A DNA stretch of 64,000 nucleotides from Chitiniphilus shinanonensis DSM 23277. GTDB taxonomy: Bacteria > Pseudomonadota > Gammaproteobacteria > Burkholderiales > Chitinibacteraceae. The stretch spans positions 1 through 64,000 of the forward strand of contig NZ_KB895336.1 of NCBI RefSeq assembly GCF_000374805.1, given 5' to 3'. The notes under the pieces were generated by a model, which was not told the origin of the DNA, did no database searches, and worked only from the letters and a program-made list of their open reading frames with translations. The position numbers were made by a program, and so were the translations under genes. Of this stretch, positions 1-9,806 are shown piece after piece; the stretch's first letter is position 1; each line of letters starts with the position of its first letter.

Positions 1-876
1 CAGGGGCAGGCCAGCCAGGTCGTCGCTCCCGATGGCCGGATCCTGGGCGAAGCCAGCAGCTGGGGCCGCATCGTCGGGGCCGCCTCGCGCGCCGACGGGG
101 CGGGCAACCTGCGCCATCGCAGCCAGGACACCCTGATCCACCTCGGGAGCGATCTGCTGCGGGTGTCGGACGGCGGTCAGGGCAGCGTGCGCCTGGGGGT
201 GATGGGCGCGTTCGGCCGCAGCGAAGGCAAGTCGGAAGGCGGCTACAGCACCGCGCGCAGCAGCGTGCAGGGCTACAGCGGCGGCGTGTACGGCACCTGG
301 TTCGGCCAGGAGGACGCCCGCACGGGGCCCTATGTGGATAGCTGGGTGATGTTCGGCAGCTACCAGAACCGGGTGGACGGCGACGGCCTGCCCACCGAGC
401 ACTACCGCTCCCGCGAGCTGAGCACGTCGCTGGAAGGCGGCTACGCCTGGTCCTTCGAAGGTACGGCGGGCGCCCGCTACCTGGTGGTGCCCCAGGCGCA
501 GGTGATCTGGTCCGACTATCGCGCGTCGGACCACACCGAGCAGACCGGTACCGTGGTGCGGGAGATCTCCGACCGGACGGTGACCACGCGGGTGGGGCTG
601 CGCTGGGAACAGACCGCCGCCACGCTGGCGGACGGGGTCACGCCCTTGCAGCCGTTTGCCGAACTGAACTGGTGGCACGGGCCGGGCTCGCACCGCATGG
701 TGTTCGATGGCGACGTGGTCACCGAGGCGTTGCCGGCGAACCGTGGCGAGCTGAGGCTGGGCGCGCGCGGCGAGGTGGCGAAGGATGTGAGCGTCTGGCT
801 CACGCTGGGCGCGGAGGTCGGCGGGCAGGACTATGTGCGCGGATCGGCGCAGGTGGGGGTCAAGACCCGCTGGTAG
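1..876 (+). CDS. Autotransporter outer-membrane beta-barrel domain protein, 5' partial
   Basis: The reading frame is open from base 1 to a TAG at 874-876, giving about 291 residues of the C-terminal end of a larger protein whose beginning lies outside the window. The segment is made of alternating short amphipathic strands rich in Gly, Tyr and Trp, and it ends in QVGVKTRW. A terminal aromatic residue is usual for barrels inserted by the Bam machinery. The pattern fits the translocator domain of type V autotransporters, which anchors an exported passenger in the outer membrane. The passenger cannot be judged from what is visible. An internal ATG at 163 is probably not the true start. Confidence 0.85.
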   Translation, partial: QGQASQVVAPDGRILGEASSWGRIVGAASRADGAGNLRHRSQDTLIHLGSDLLRVSDGGQGSVRLGVMGAFGRSEGKSEGGYSTARSSVQGYSGGVYGTWFGQEDARTGPYVDSWVMFGSYQNRVDGDGLPTEHYRSRELSTSLEGGYAWSFEGTAGARYLVVPQAQVIWSDYRASDHTEQTGTVVREISDRTVTTRVGLRWEQTAATLADGVTPLQPFAELNWWHGPGSHRMVFDGDVVTEALPANRGELRLGARGEVAKDVSVWLTLGAEVGGQDYVRGSAQVGVKTRW

Positions 877-949
877 TCGGATAGGGAAGACTGCCCTCTG
901 TGAGGCCTGATTGCGGGACAGCTCTACGTTGCAGGAGCAATTTTGCTGC

Positions 950-977
950 GGGGCCAGCACCTTGCCATGCTGGCCCC
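950..977. repeat. Perfect hairpin downstream of the autotransporter
   Basis: Arms GGGGCCAGCA (950-959) and TGCTGGCCCC (968-977) are exactly complementary with an 8-nt loop. No T-run follows on the plus strand, so it does not look like a classical intrinsic terminator. Just upstream lies a smaller dyad, AGCAA-TT-TTGCT. The pair resembles REP-type intergenic elements and could stabilise or end the autotransporter mRNA. Confidence 0.55.
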
Positions 978-1082
978 AACGCAAAAAAAACGCGGCCACA
1001 AAGACGTGGACTGCCCCGACTCAAGTAGGCATTCCGGCTCTATGACTTGAGCATGGGAGGATGTCCAGTCTACGGGGCGTAG

Positions 1083-1256
1083 TGTCTGAACGCGCATTGG
1101 CTCCTGTCGCTGGATGATGCGCGTGAGAAGACCGAGCACTGGCAAGTGGATTACAACGAATCCAGGCCGCACAGTTCGCTGGGTGACCTGACCCCGAGCG
1201 AGTTCCGACTCGCCCACCTTGAAGCCGGAAATCTCCAACTTCGACCGCTCGGTTAG
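1083..1256 (+). pseudogene. IS3-family transposase (orfB) 3' remnant
   Basis: The frame reads CLNAHWLLSLDDAREK, then WQVDYNESRPHSSLGDLTP, and stops at TAG 1254-1256. This is the characteristic C-terminal end of IS3-group integrase-type transposases, where the DYNxxRPHSxLG motif lies just after the catalytic Glu region. Upstream the frame is broken by TAG at 1080-1082, roughly where a Glu codon is expected. The DDE catalytic core and inverted ends are missing. It is a dead scar between the autotransporter gene and the tRNA-Thr gene, indicating past insertion activity here. Bases 1257-1448 hold nothing I can recognise. Confidence 0.8.
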
Positions 1257-1448
1257 TCGGGAGGAGGTCAAGGGCGGGGCGAGCGCACGCCACGACGTGG
1301 ACTGCGAGGTGATGGCAAACGGGTATCGCGACTGGTCCCGGGTGGCGAGCAGCGCTGAAGAGGCGTGTTCACCATCGGTGCGACGGTGGCCGACAAGCGT
1401 CTGCAGGGAATGTGGATTGGAGAAACTTAAGGGAAATGGCGCAAATAA

Positions 1449-1481
1449 AATGACCCCCTGATGATGAATCAGGGGGTCATT
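1449..1481 (-). terminator. Intrinsic terminator of tRNA-Thr
   Basis: A perfect 14-bp stem (1449-1462 with 1468-1481) has a 5-nt loop. Read on the minus strand it is followed by TTTATTTG, so it terminates transcription coming from the tRNA-Thr gene. Its arm shares the 11-mer GACCCCCTGAT with the anticodon arm of that tRNA. Confidence 0.8.
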
Positions 1482-1535
1482 GTGGCGTAAATCAATCGAT
1501 ACGAATTTCGTAATCCATTGATTTGACGTGAGAAT

Positions 1536-1611
1536 TGGTGCCGGCGGCAGGAATCGAACTCGCGACCCCCTGATTACAAGTCAGGTGCTCTACCAACTGA
1601 GCTACACCGGC
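1536..1611 (-). tRNA. tRNA-Thr (anticodon TGT)
   Basis: The minus strand folds as a complete 76-nt cloverleaf. The acceptor GCCGGTG pairs with CGCCGGC, followed by an A discriminator and an encoded CCA end. The D arm contains AGCTCAGTTGGTAGAGC, the anticodon stem CCTGA/TCAGG carries the loop with TGT, and the T arm is GTTCGATTC. TGT reads ACA and related threonine codons. It sits alone, followed by its own terminator. Confidence 0.95.
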
Positions 1612-1666
1612 GAAGCCCGGGATTCTACGTCAAGCGGGCGAAGTCGCCAACCGCCGGCGGGCTCGT

Positions 1667-1978
1667 TCAGGCGGCGACCAGGCGTACAGCCAGCGCCTTG
1701 CCTGCTGCACGCAGTTCGAACAGGCGATCGATGTTGGGATGTTTGCCCGGATGGGCTTCGGCGTCGTCGGTGTGCTCGGCATAGAGGCGCAGGCCACGGT
1801 CGGCGGCGATGGCGTCGAGCGCGCCGAATTCCTGGTACAGCGCGTGGTAGACGCGCAGGCTGCCGGCCTGGCCGGGCTTGTTCTCGATGCGTGCCACCAC
1901 GGTGTCGCCGTCGAGCAGCTCCAGAGCGCTCAGGTGGTCGACGGTGGGCAGGGTGGCGAGCTGTTCGCTGAACTTCAT
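1667..1978 (-). CDS. DUF2322 family protein
   Basis: This 103-aa soluble protein begins MKFSEQLATLPTVDHL and contains the stretch AEHTDDAEAHPGKHPNIDRL, which I recognise as the conserved end of the DUF2322 family found mainly in betaproteobacteria. No enzyme motif, signal peptide or membrane segment is visible, and the function of the family is unknown. It stands alone between tRNA-Thr on the same strand and a divergent EF-hand gene. Family assignment is from memory of the motif rather than a search. Confidence 0.75.
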   Translation of the reverse strand: MKFSEQLATLPTVDHLSALELLDGDTVVARIENKPGQAGSLRVYHALYQEFGALDAIAADRGLRLYAEHTDDAEAHPGKHPNIDRLFELRAAGKALAVRLVAA

Positions 1979-2098
1979 GGGGTTCCTTGGCAGTGGTGAT
2001 TTGTCGCGGTGTTGTAACGGGTGTCAACCCTGGGGACAGCCTGGCGTTATTGCCAGGGTGCCGGCCGCGAGCCGGATTCTGCTACGAAGGAGCGAAAC

Positions 2099-2623
2099 AT
2101 GAAACGTTGGACGATCGGTGTGGTGGCGATGGCATTGGCAGCTGGCGCCGTGATGGCGGCCGACGGCTGGGGCGGCAAGGATGGCGCACCGCGCGATATC
2201 AGCCGCGCGGATTTCGTCAAGGGTGCCGAGGCCCGCTTCGATGCGATGGATGCCAACAAGGATGGCGTGGTCACCCAGGCGGAACGCCAGGCTGCGTGGA
2301 AGACGCGCGCCGAGCACTTTCGGCAAATGCGCGGCGACGTGACCGAAGCCCAGTACCTGGAGGCGGCCAAGGCGCGCTTCCAGCGGCTGGATAGCGACAA
2401 GAACGGCGTGCTGAGTGCCGACGAGCGTGGTCACCATGGTCAGCGTGGCAACTTCCGCCATGCCGGGATGATGATGCCGCGCGGCGATATGACCCGCGCC
2501 GACTTCGTCAAGCACGCGGAAGCCCGCTTCGACGCGCTCGATACCGACAAGAATGGCGTGGTGACCGTGGCCGAATTCCAGGCCGCGCACCCGCACTGGA
2601 AGGGCGGCGCCAAAGCGCGCTGA
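2099..2623 (+). CDS. Secreted EF-hand calcium-binding protein
   Basis: The 174-aa product starts at ATG 2099 behind AAGGAG. It has a clear signal peptide (MKRWTIGVVAMALAAGAVMA) with cleavage near residue 20. Three EF-hand loops follow: DANKDGVVTQAE near residue 59, DSDKNGVLSADE near 106 and DTDKNGVVTVAE near 156. Each is preceded by the helix pattern ADFVKxAEARFDA. It should be a periplasmic or exported Ca2+-binding protein acting as buffer or sensor; no enzymatic domain is present. An upstream in-frame ATG at 2021 would destroy the signal peptide and lacks a ribosome site. A strong terminator follows. Confidence 0.85.
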   Translation: MKRWTIGVVAMALAAGAVMAADGWGGKDGAPRDISRADFVKGAEARFDAMDANKDGVVTQAERQAAWKTRAEHFRQMRGDVTEAQYLEAAKARFQRLDSDKNGVLSADERGHHGQRGNFRHAGMMMPRGDMTRADFVKHAEARFDALDTDKNGVVTVAEFQAAHPHWKGGAKAR

Positions 2624-2658
2624 GCATGATGCGCCGGCCCGGGCCGGCCTGCCGGAAC

Positions 2659-2689
2659 GAAAACAGCCCCGCGTTGCGGGGCTGTTTTC
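2659..2689. terminator. Bidirectional intrinsic terminator
   Basis: A 14-bp perfect stem (GAAAACAGCCCCGC, 3-nt loop, reverse complement) is flanked by A and T runs that serve both directions. It separates the convergent EF-hand gene and the HD-GYP-like gene. Confidence 0.9.
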
Positions 2690-2703
2690 ATTGGGGGGCG
2701 ATC

Positions 2704-3684
2704 TCAGTGTCGCAACTGCGCGCCGGAAGCCTCGTCGGCCCACACTTCGGTCAGGCGGAAGTAGCGCGCCACCTTTTGCGAATCGAGCACGCCGGTGACG
2801 GTGTTTTCCTCGTGTCGGGTATCACGCTCGGTGCGGTTGACCAGGATGCGTCCGTGCGAATCGAACAACGACATCACCAGCGGCGCGCTCTCGATCAGGC
2901 CGGGGCGCTTGACCACGGCGATCTCGCCGCGCAGCAGTTGCACCACGGCACCGGGCGGGTAGACGCCCAGCGTCTGGGTCAGCAGGCGGCCCAGCTTGCT
3001 GTCGATGTCGCCCTGGGCCAGCGTCTGCTGCAAGGCGCTGTCCGGGCGCAGCGCGTTGCGCCAGGCGCTCTGGGTGAGCAACGCGCAGTAGCGGTCGGCC
3101 AGCCCGATCAGCCGGGCTTCAAACAGGATCTGCTCGCCGCTCAGGTGATTGGGATAGCCGCTGCCGTCGGGAATTTCGTGGTGCTGCAATACGCAATCCA
3201 GCCAGAGGGTGTCGGCGACGCCCATGGCGCGCAGCAGGTCGCGGCCGTGCTGCGGGTGCAACTGGATCTGCTGGCGCTGGTCCGGCGTGGGCGGGAAATC
3301 CTGGTGCGTCAGCTGATCCTGCAATTCGGTCATGCCCAGGTTCATGGTCAGCGCGGCGGCGACCACCGAGCGGCGCACGCTGGCGCCGTGGCCGACGCGG
3401 CGCAACGCCAGCTCCACCACCAGGGCCACGTCGACGGCGTGGCGCACGGCGTAGGGTTCTTCCTGGCACAGCAGGATCATGGCGATGGCGACATCGGGGC
3501 TGCGGTCGCAGGCGGCCTGAACCTGTTCGACCAACTGGCTCATGCGCTGGACGAAGTCGCCGGCTCCCCGGTCGTGGACGGTGACCAGCGCGGCGGCCAG
3601 CCCGGCGCGGATGGCGCGGACCAGGCGGCCGGCGGTGACGACGGCCGGGTCATCGGATTGTTCGGGTGGTTGGGCGGATTGCAT
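2704..3684 (-). CDS. Degenerate HD-GYP domain protein
   Basis: This 326-aa cytoplasmic protein has no membrane segments. The second half of an HD-GYP phosphodiesterase domain is well preserved, with HHEIPDGSGYPNHLSG near residue 190 matching the HHExxDGxGYP signature. The first half is altered: where the catalytic HD pair (LLHDIGK type) is expected, the protein reads AALTMNLGM. HD-GYP enzymes hydrolyse cyclic-di-GMP using metals bound by HD and HHE ligands, so loss of HD suggests a receptor or regulatory role rather than hydrolysis. There is no receiver domain. A GGDEF cyclase lies at 25.1-26.9 kb. Confidence 0.8.
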   Translation of the reverse strand: MQSAQPPEQSDDPAVVTAGRLVRAIRAGLAAALVTVHDRGAGDFVQRMSQLVEQVQAACDRSPDVAIAMILLCQEEPYAVRHAVDVALVVELALRRVGHGASVRRSVVAAALTMNLGMTELQDQLTHQDFPPTPDQRQQIQLHPQHGRDLLRAMGVADTLWLDCVLQHHEIPDGSGYPNHLSGEQILFEARLIGLADRYCALLTQSAWRNALRPDSALQQTLAQGDIDSKLGRLLTQTLGVYPPGAVVQLLRGEIAVVKRPGLIESAPLVMSLFDSHGRILVNRTERDTRHEENTVTGVLDSQKVARYFRLTEVWADEASGAQLRH

Positions 3685-4018
3685 CGCGCGGTCTACGGAA
3701 GCGGTTCATGCGTTATGCAACAGATGGTGGATTCGGGTCAATCCGGCGCTTTCCGAGCCGGCCAGGAGGGCAGGGCGGGCGAAACGGCGCGGGGCCAGCT
3801 CACTGGCGGGTTCCGTCCTGCACGGGCCGCCTGTCCCGCTCGTCGGTGTAAATGCGGCTGGCAAAACCTTCGGCCGCGTCGCATTCATTTGGCATAAATC
3901 TTGTACTGCCCGCGTTTCGCATTCCTGGCCAGAACCGCTGCGCTGGGTTTTGCTGGCTGCTCAAAATGCTGCGGTGAGCAAGTCGGCGGCGTCGCCGGGC
4001 CGGTGCGCGCGGGCAAGC
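3685..4018. other. Intergenic region with dispersed repeat
   Basis: No credible gene was found here. The right part holds one copy of a dispersed repeat (3860-3968, described separately). The left part should contain the promoter of the HD-GYP-like gene, but no clear -35/-10 pair stands out. Confidence 0.5.
3860..3968. repeat. Dispersed intergenic repeat, copy 1
   Basis: The 68-nt core 3901-3968 aligns without gaps to 47957-48024 at 52 of 68 positions, including the exact run CGCTGCGCTGGGTTTTG. Further similarity extends left to about 3860 with indels. A third diverged member lies at 29138-29299. None of the copies is in a gene. The shared translated frame (KPSAA.LAR.A) is probably a by-product of the repeat. 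Confidence 0.7.
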
Positions 4019-4213
4019 CTATTCGGCCTCGTCGATCCAGCACATCTGGATCGCTTCGAGGATCTTCTCCCCGCTGTGCTTGGGATCGTCGTCGAAGCCC
4101 GGCAGCGCCAGCACCCAGTTGCGCAGGTCGACGAAATTGATGCGGGTCGGGTCCACGTCGGGGTGGGCTTCGGCCAGTTCGATGGCGATCTCTCGGCTGT
4201 CGGTCCATTTCAT
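4019..4213 (-). CDS. iscX: Fe-S cluster assembly protein IscX
   Basis: The 64-aa acidic protein starts MKWTDSREIAIELAEAHPD and ends EAIQMCWIDEAE, the hallmarks of IscX (YfhJ). IscX binds IscS and iron and modulates sulfur transfer to IscU. Its length matches the family. It is the last gene of the isc operon here, and its ATG overlaps the stop of the preceding YbaK-type gene (ATGA), implying translational coupling. A ribosome site (AAGGAGG) lies inside the end of that gene. Confidence 0.95.
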   Translation of the reverse strand: MKWTDSREIAIELAEAHPDVDPTRINFVDLRNWVLALPGFDDDPKHSGEKILEAIQMCWIDEAE

Positions 4214-4698
4214 GGCTGGGGTTCCTCCTTGACGCGGGTGACCTGGCCGGCGGTCAGCGTCAGCAATTGGGCGGGGGTCAGGCGGAAGACGCTGTTGGGC
4301 GTGCCGGCGGCGGCCCAGATGGCGTCGTATTGCAGCAGGTCTTCATCCACGAACACGATGGGATCTTCGGCGTGCGCCACCGGCGACACACCGCCGATGA
4401 CGTAGCCGGTCTTGGCGCGCACGAAGTCGGCGTCGGCGCGGCCGATCTTTTCGCCCACCAGTTGCGCCACGGTCTTTTCGCAGACGCGGTTGGCGCCGCT
4501 GGCCACCACCAGGACGTGACGCTCGCTCTGCTTGGCGCGCAGGATCACCGACTTGGCGATCTGCGCCACGGTGCAGCCGATGGCGGCGGCCGCGTCGGCG
4601 CTGGTGCGGGTGGAGGCGTCGAACTCGACGATCTCGGCGGCGACGCCGGCGGCATCGAGCGCGGCGACCACGCGCTGCTGGCTGTCGGAGGCGGCCAT
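4210..4698 (-). CDS. YbaK/prolyl-tRNA editing-domain deacylase
   Basis: The 162-aa protein is a single YbaK/EbsC-type domain, a family that removes mischarged amino acids from tRNA in trans, typically Cys- or Ala-tRNA(Pro). Characteristic segments are CTVAQIAKSVILRA near residue 43 and TGYVIGGVSPVAH near 105, the latter including the GGVSP loop of the active site. The start at 4698 overlaps the fdx stop codon by one base, and the end overlaps iscX, so it is translationally embedded in the isc operon. E. coli has no gene between fdx and iscX. A longer frame starting at 4902 overlaps fdx and is rejected. Confidence 0.85.
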   Translation of the reverse strand: MAASDSQQRVVAALDAAGVAAEIVEFDASTRTSADAAAAIGCTVAQIAKSVILRAKQSERHVLVVASGANRVCEKTVAQLVGEKIGRADADFVRAKTGYVIGGVSPVAHAEDPIVFVDEDLLQYDAIWAAAGTPNSVFRLTPAQLLTLTAGQVTRVKEEPQP

Positions 4699-5036
4699 CA
4701 GTGGTTCTCCCGGGCGTGGTTGATGGTGTACTTCGGGATCTCGACCACCAGTTCGTCGTCGGCGACCACGGCCTGGCACGACAGGCGCGACACCGAGGTC
4801 AGGCCCCATGCCTTGTCCAGCAGATCTTCTTCTTCCTCCTCGGCCGGCTCCAGGCTGTCGAAGCCCTTGCGCACGATCACGTGGCAGGTGGTGCAGGCAC
4901 ACGACTGCTCACAGGCGTGCTCGATGAAGATGTCGTTGTACAGCAGGGCGTTGCAGATCGAGGTGCCCGGCTCGACGTCCAGTTCCTTGCCTTCGGGGCA
5001 CAGGTCGGGATGCGGCAGCACGGTGATTTTGGTCAT
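4698..5036 (-). CDS. fdx: ISC system [2Fe-2S] ferredoxin
   Basis: The 112-aa ferredoxin has ligands C42, C48, C51 and C87 in the motif CEQSCACTTCHV plus SRLSCQ. Numbering is the same as I recall for E. coli Fdx, including the extra conserved Cys at 46. It supplies electrons during cluster assembly on IscU and binds IscS. The acidic patch EPAEEEEEDLLDKAWGL, which mediates partner binding, is intact. It lies 58 nt after hscA. Confidence 0.97.
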   Translation of the reverse strand: MTKITVLPHPDLCPEGKELDVEPGTSICNALLYNDIFIEHACEQSCACTTCHVIVRKGFDSLEPAEEEEEDLLDKAWGLTSVSRLSCQAVVADDELVVEIPKYTINHARENH

Positions 5037-5094
5037 GGCGTTCTGTTCCTGGATGACGGTCGCCGTTCGGGCCCGGAGCCGGGCCGTCGCGGGT

Positions 5095-6951
<1,857 letters not shown>

Positions 6952-7003
6952 TGGGGATTGTGTGTTTTATGACGCGGGCCGCGACGGCGCGCGCCGGTTC
7001 GGA

Positions 7004-7534
7004 TCAAAACAGCGCCGCCTCGATGGCGTCGCCGATTTCCTGGTCCAGTTTTTCCAGGAAGCGCAGCTTGCGCACGGCGACGGCGGCCTCGGCCAGTCTG
7101 TCCGCGTCCAGCAGGTCGCCCAGTTCGGCTTCCAGATCGCCGATCTCGCCGCGCAGTTCGGTGTTCAGCGCTTCCAGGCGCTCGACGTTGCCGCTGGCGC
7201 GGGCTTCGGCGATCTGCTCGCGCCATTCCATCTGCCCCATCAGGAAATCCATCGGCATCGCCGTGTTGGTTTCCTCCTGGGTGTCCACGCCGGCCAGCGT
7301 CAGCAGGTAGCGGCCGCGCGCCAGCGGGGATTTGAGGATCTGGTACGCCTCGTTCACCCGGGTGGCGATCTGTAGCGCGAGGCGCTTTTCGGCGTCGCCG
7401 GCGCTGGCATAGCGGTCGGGATGGTACTGGGCTTGCAGGGCGCGGTAGCGCGCATCCAGGGCGCGCGCATCGATGGCGAAACGGGCGGGTTGTTCGAACA
7501 GGTCGAAATGGGAGGCGGCGAAGTCGAAGGTCAT
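7004..7534 (-). CDS. hscB: J-domain co-chaperone HscB
   Basis: The 176-aa protein has an N-terminal J domain with the HPD tripeptide at residues 38-40 (YHPDRYA) and a C-terminal helical domain (residues 90-170) that binds IscU. The typical HscB linker TNTAMPMDFLMGQMEWRE is present. It delivers IscU to HscA and stimulates ATP hydrolysis. It sits between iscA and hscA as in the standard operon. Confidence 0.96.
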   Translation of the reverse strand: MTFDFAASHFDLFEQPARFAIDARALDARYRALQAQYHPDRYASAGDAEKRLALQIATRVNEAYQILKSPLARGRYLLTLAGVDTQEETNTAMPMDFLMGQMEWREQIAEARASGNVERLEALNTELRGEIGDLEAELGDLLDADRLAEAAVAVRKLRFLEKLDQEIGDAIEAALF

Positions 7535-7618
7535 GGGTCGGCGTGGCTGGAAAGGGGGCTGGTCGCCCGGACACCCGCGGGGCGCGCCGGAACGGTGGAC
7601 CGTTCCGGCGTCACGTCG

Positions 7619-7942
7619 TCAGACGTGGAAGCTTTCGCCGCAGCCGCACTCGTTCTTGACGTTGGGGTTGTTGAAGCGGAAGCCTTCGTTCAACCCTTCC
7701 TTGGCGTAGTCCAGTTCGGTGCCGTCCAGGTAGGGCAGCGACTTGGCGTCGGTGTAGATGCGCACGCCGTGGCTTTCGAACACCAGGTCGTCGTCGCTGG
7801 CCACGTCGACGAACTCCAGCTTGTACGCCATGCCGGAGCAACCGGCTGTCTTGACCGCCAGCCGCACGCCCAGGCCCTTGCCGCGACGGGCGAGGAAACC
7901 GGCGACGTGGTTGGCGGCGCGCTCGGAAAGGGTGAGTGCCAT
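7619..7942 (-). CDS. iscA: Iron-sulfur cluster assembly protein IscA
   Basis: The 107-aa A-type carrier has the three conserved cysteines C35, C99 and C101 (TAGCSGMAY and ECGCGESF). It receives clusters or iron from IscU and passes them to apoproteins, especially [4Fe-4S] targets. The start at 7942 gives the canonical [13 protein letters not shown]; a longer frame reaching 8143 would overlap iscU and is rejected. Confidence 0.96.
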   Translation of the reverse strand: MALTLSERAANHVAGFLARRGKGLGVRLAVKTAGCSGMAYKLEFVDVASDDDLVFESHGVRIYTDAKSLPYLDGTELDYAKEGLNEGFRFNNPNVKNECGCGESFHV

Positions 7943-7986
7943 GGGCGGGTTCCTTGTCGGGTGCGGGGCGGGCCCCGCGAAAACGA

Positions 7987-8367
7987 TCAACCGTGCTTCT
8001 TGCGATAGTCCTCGACCGCCGCCTTGATGGCGTCCTCGGCGAGGATCGAGCAGTGGATCTTCACCGGCGGCAGCGCCAGTTCCTCGGCGATCTGGGTGTT
8101 CTTGATCGACAGCGCTTCGTCCAGCGTCTTGCCCTTCACCCATTCGGTGATCAGCGACGACGAGGCGATGGCCGAGCCACAGCCGTAGGTCTTGAACTTG
8201 GCGTCCTGGATCACGCCATCGGCGCCGACCTTGATCTGCAGTTTCATCACGTCGCCACAGGCCGGCGCGCCGACCATGCCGGTGCCGATCGTCTCGTCGC
8301 CCTTCTCGAAGGAACCGACGTTGCGGGGATGCTCGTAGTGGTCCAGGACCTTTTCGCTGTATGCCAT
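7987..8367 (-). CDS. iscU: Fe-S cluster scaffold IscU
   Basis: The 126-aa scaffold carries the ligands C37, C63 and C106 together with D39 and H105, and the HscA-binding motif LPPVK at residues 99-103. Clusters are assembled on it from IscS-derived sulfur. It is preceded by a ribosome site (AAGGAGC) and by an unusually long 163-nt spacer after iscS that contains a large inverted repeat. Confidence 0.98.
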   Translation of the reverse strand: MAYSEKVLDHYEHPRNVGSFEKGDETIGTGMVGAPACGDVMKLQIKVGADGVIQDAKFKTYGCGSAIASSSLITEWVKGKTLDEALSIKNTQIAEELALPPVKIHCSILAEDAIKAAVEDYRKKHG

Positions 8368-8396
8368 GTGTGTGCTCCTTGTGGAGCGGGAAGGGA

Positions 8397-8518
8397 GAAG
8401 AGGGAAGGGAGAAGGGTATCTTCCGCCGGCTCTTCAGTTCTCGCCGCCAAAACTTGTTTCTATTGCGGGAGGCGACAAGGTGGCGGTTTTACCCTTCCCC
8501 CTTCTCCCTTCCCTCTTC
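8397..8518. repeat. 20-bp perfect inverted repeat between iscS and iscU
   Basis: A polypurine arm (8397-8416, GAAGAGGG then AAGGGAGAAGGG) is exactly complementary to the polypyrimidine arm 8499-8518. The arms are separated by 82 nt. In the mRNA this would join the end of iscS to the leader of iscU. There is no T-run for a simple terminator. Confidence 0.8.
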
Positions 8519-8530
8519 ACATTCAGTAAA

Positions 8531-9739
8531 TCAGTGCGCTGCCCACTCGATGGTGTTCAGGTCGATGCCGTCCTTGTACATCTCCCACAGCGGCGACAGT
8601 TCGCGCAGCTTGCCGATCTTTTCGTGGATCAGCTTGATGGTGAAATCGATGTCCTCGACCGTGGTGAAGCGGCCGATGGTGAAGCGGATCGACGAGTGCG
8701 CCAGTTCGTCCGAACGGCCCAGCGCGCGCAGCACGTAGGAGGGCTCCAGCGAGGCGGAGGTACAGGCGGAGCCGCTCGACACCGCCAGATCCTTCAGCGC
8801 CATGATCAGGCTTTCGCCCTCGACGAAGTTGAAGCTGACGTTGAGGTTGTGCGGCACGCGGCGCTCCAGGTCGCCGTTCAGGTGCACTTCCTCGATGTCC
8901 GACAGGCCCGCCCACAGCCGGTCGCGCAGCATGCGCACGCGCTCCAGCTCGGTGCCCATGTCCTCGCGGGCGATGCGGTAGGCCTCGCCCATGCCGACGA
9001 TCTGGTGGGTGGCCAGCGTGCCGGAGCGGAAGCCGCGTTCGTGGCCGCCGCCATGCATCTGCGCCTCCAGGCGCACGCGCGGCTTGCGGCGGATGTACAG
9101 CGCGCCGATGCCCTTGGGGCCGTAGGTCTTGTGCGCCGACAGCGCCAGCAGATCGACCTTCACCTTGGACAGGTCGATGGCGATCTTGCCGGTGGCCTGG
9201 GCGGCGTCCACATGGAAGATGATGCCCTTGGCACGGCACAGCTCGCCGATGGCCTCGATGTCCTGCACCACGCCGATTTCATTGTTCACCCACATCACCG
9301 ACACCAGGATGGTATCCGGGCGGATGGCGGCTTCCAGTTCGGCCAGGTCGAGCAGGCCGTCTTCGCGGACATTCAGATAGGTGACCTCGAAGCCTTCGCG
9401 CTCCAGCTCGCGCATGGTGTCCAGCACGGCCTTGTGCTCGGTCTTCACCGTGATCAGGTGACGGCCCTTGTCCTGGTAGAAGTGCGCGGCGCCCTTCAGC
9501 GCCAGGTTGTCCGACTCGGTGGCGCCGGAGGTCCAGACGATTTCCTTGGCGTCGCAGTTGAGCAGTGCCGCAACCTGTTCGCGCGCTTCCTCGACCGCGG
9601 CCTCGGCTTCCCAGCCGAAGGCGTGCGAGCGGCTCGCCGGGTTGCCGAAATGCTCGGTCAGCCAGGGGATCATCTGCTGCGCCACGCGCGGGTCGACCGG
9701 CGTGGTGGCGGAGTAATCGAGGTAGATCGGGGTCTTCAT
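8531..9739 (-). CDS. iscS: Cysteine desulfurase IscS
   Basis: The 402-aa PLP enzyme starts [19 protein letters not shown]. It has the PLP lysine in [10 protein letters not shown] near residue 206 and the catalytic cysteine in [10 protein letters not shown] near residue 328, on the mobile loop that hands persulfide to partners. It takes sulfur from L-cysteine and supplies IscU and other acceptors. Length and motifs match the group I desulfurases. It lies 67 nt after iscR. Confidence 0.98.
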   Translation of the reverse strand: MKTPIYLDYSATTPVDPRVAQQMIPWLTEHFGNPASRSHAFGWEAEAAVEEAREQVAALLNCDAKEIVWTSGATESDNLALKGAAHFYQDKGRHLITVKTEHKAVLDTMRELEREGFEVTYLNVREDGLLDLAELEAAIRPDTILVSVMWVNNEIGVVQDIEAIGELCRAKGIIFHVDAAQATGKIAIDLSKVKVDLLALSAHKTYGPKGIGALYIRRKPRVRLEAQMHGGGHERGFRSGTLATHQIVGMGEAYRIAREDMGTELERVRMLRDRLWAGLSDIEEVHLNGDLERRVPHNLNVSFNFVEGESLIMALKDLAVSSGSACTSASLEPSYVLRALGRSDELAHSSIRFTIGRFTTVEDIDFTIKLIHEKIGKLRELSPLWEMYKDGIDLNTIEWAAH

Positions 9740-9806
9740 GTGGCGGATGGCTCCAATTTTGCGTCCCGGCCCGTGGGGCCGTTCCCTATGCCTTGCGTGG
9801 CTGCGA

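Noticed and set aside
1528-1971. Frame across tRNA-Thr beginning with GAGGRNRTRDP
   Set aside because: The N-terminal part is translated tRNA, a familiar false protein, and the remainder is antisense to the DUF2322 gene.
8361-8738. Frames spanning the iscS-iscU gap
   Set aside because: They are translations of the purine/pyrimidine inverted repeat and antisense iscS, without coding features.
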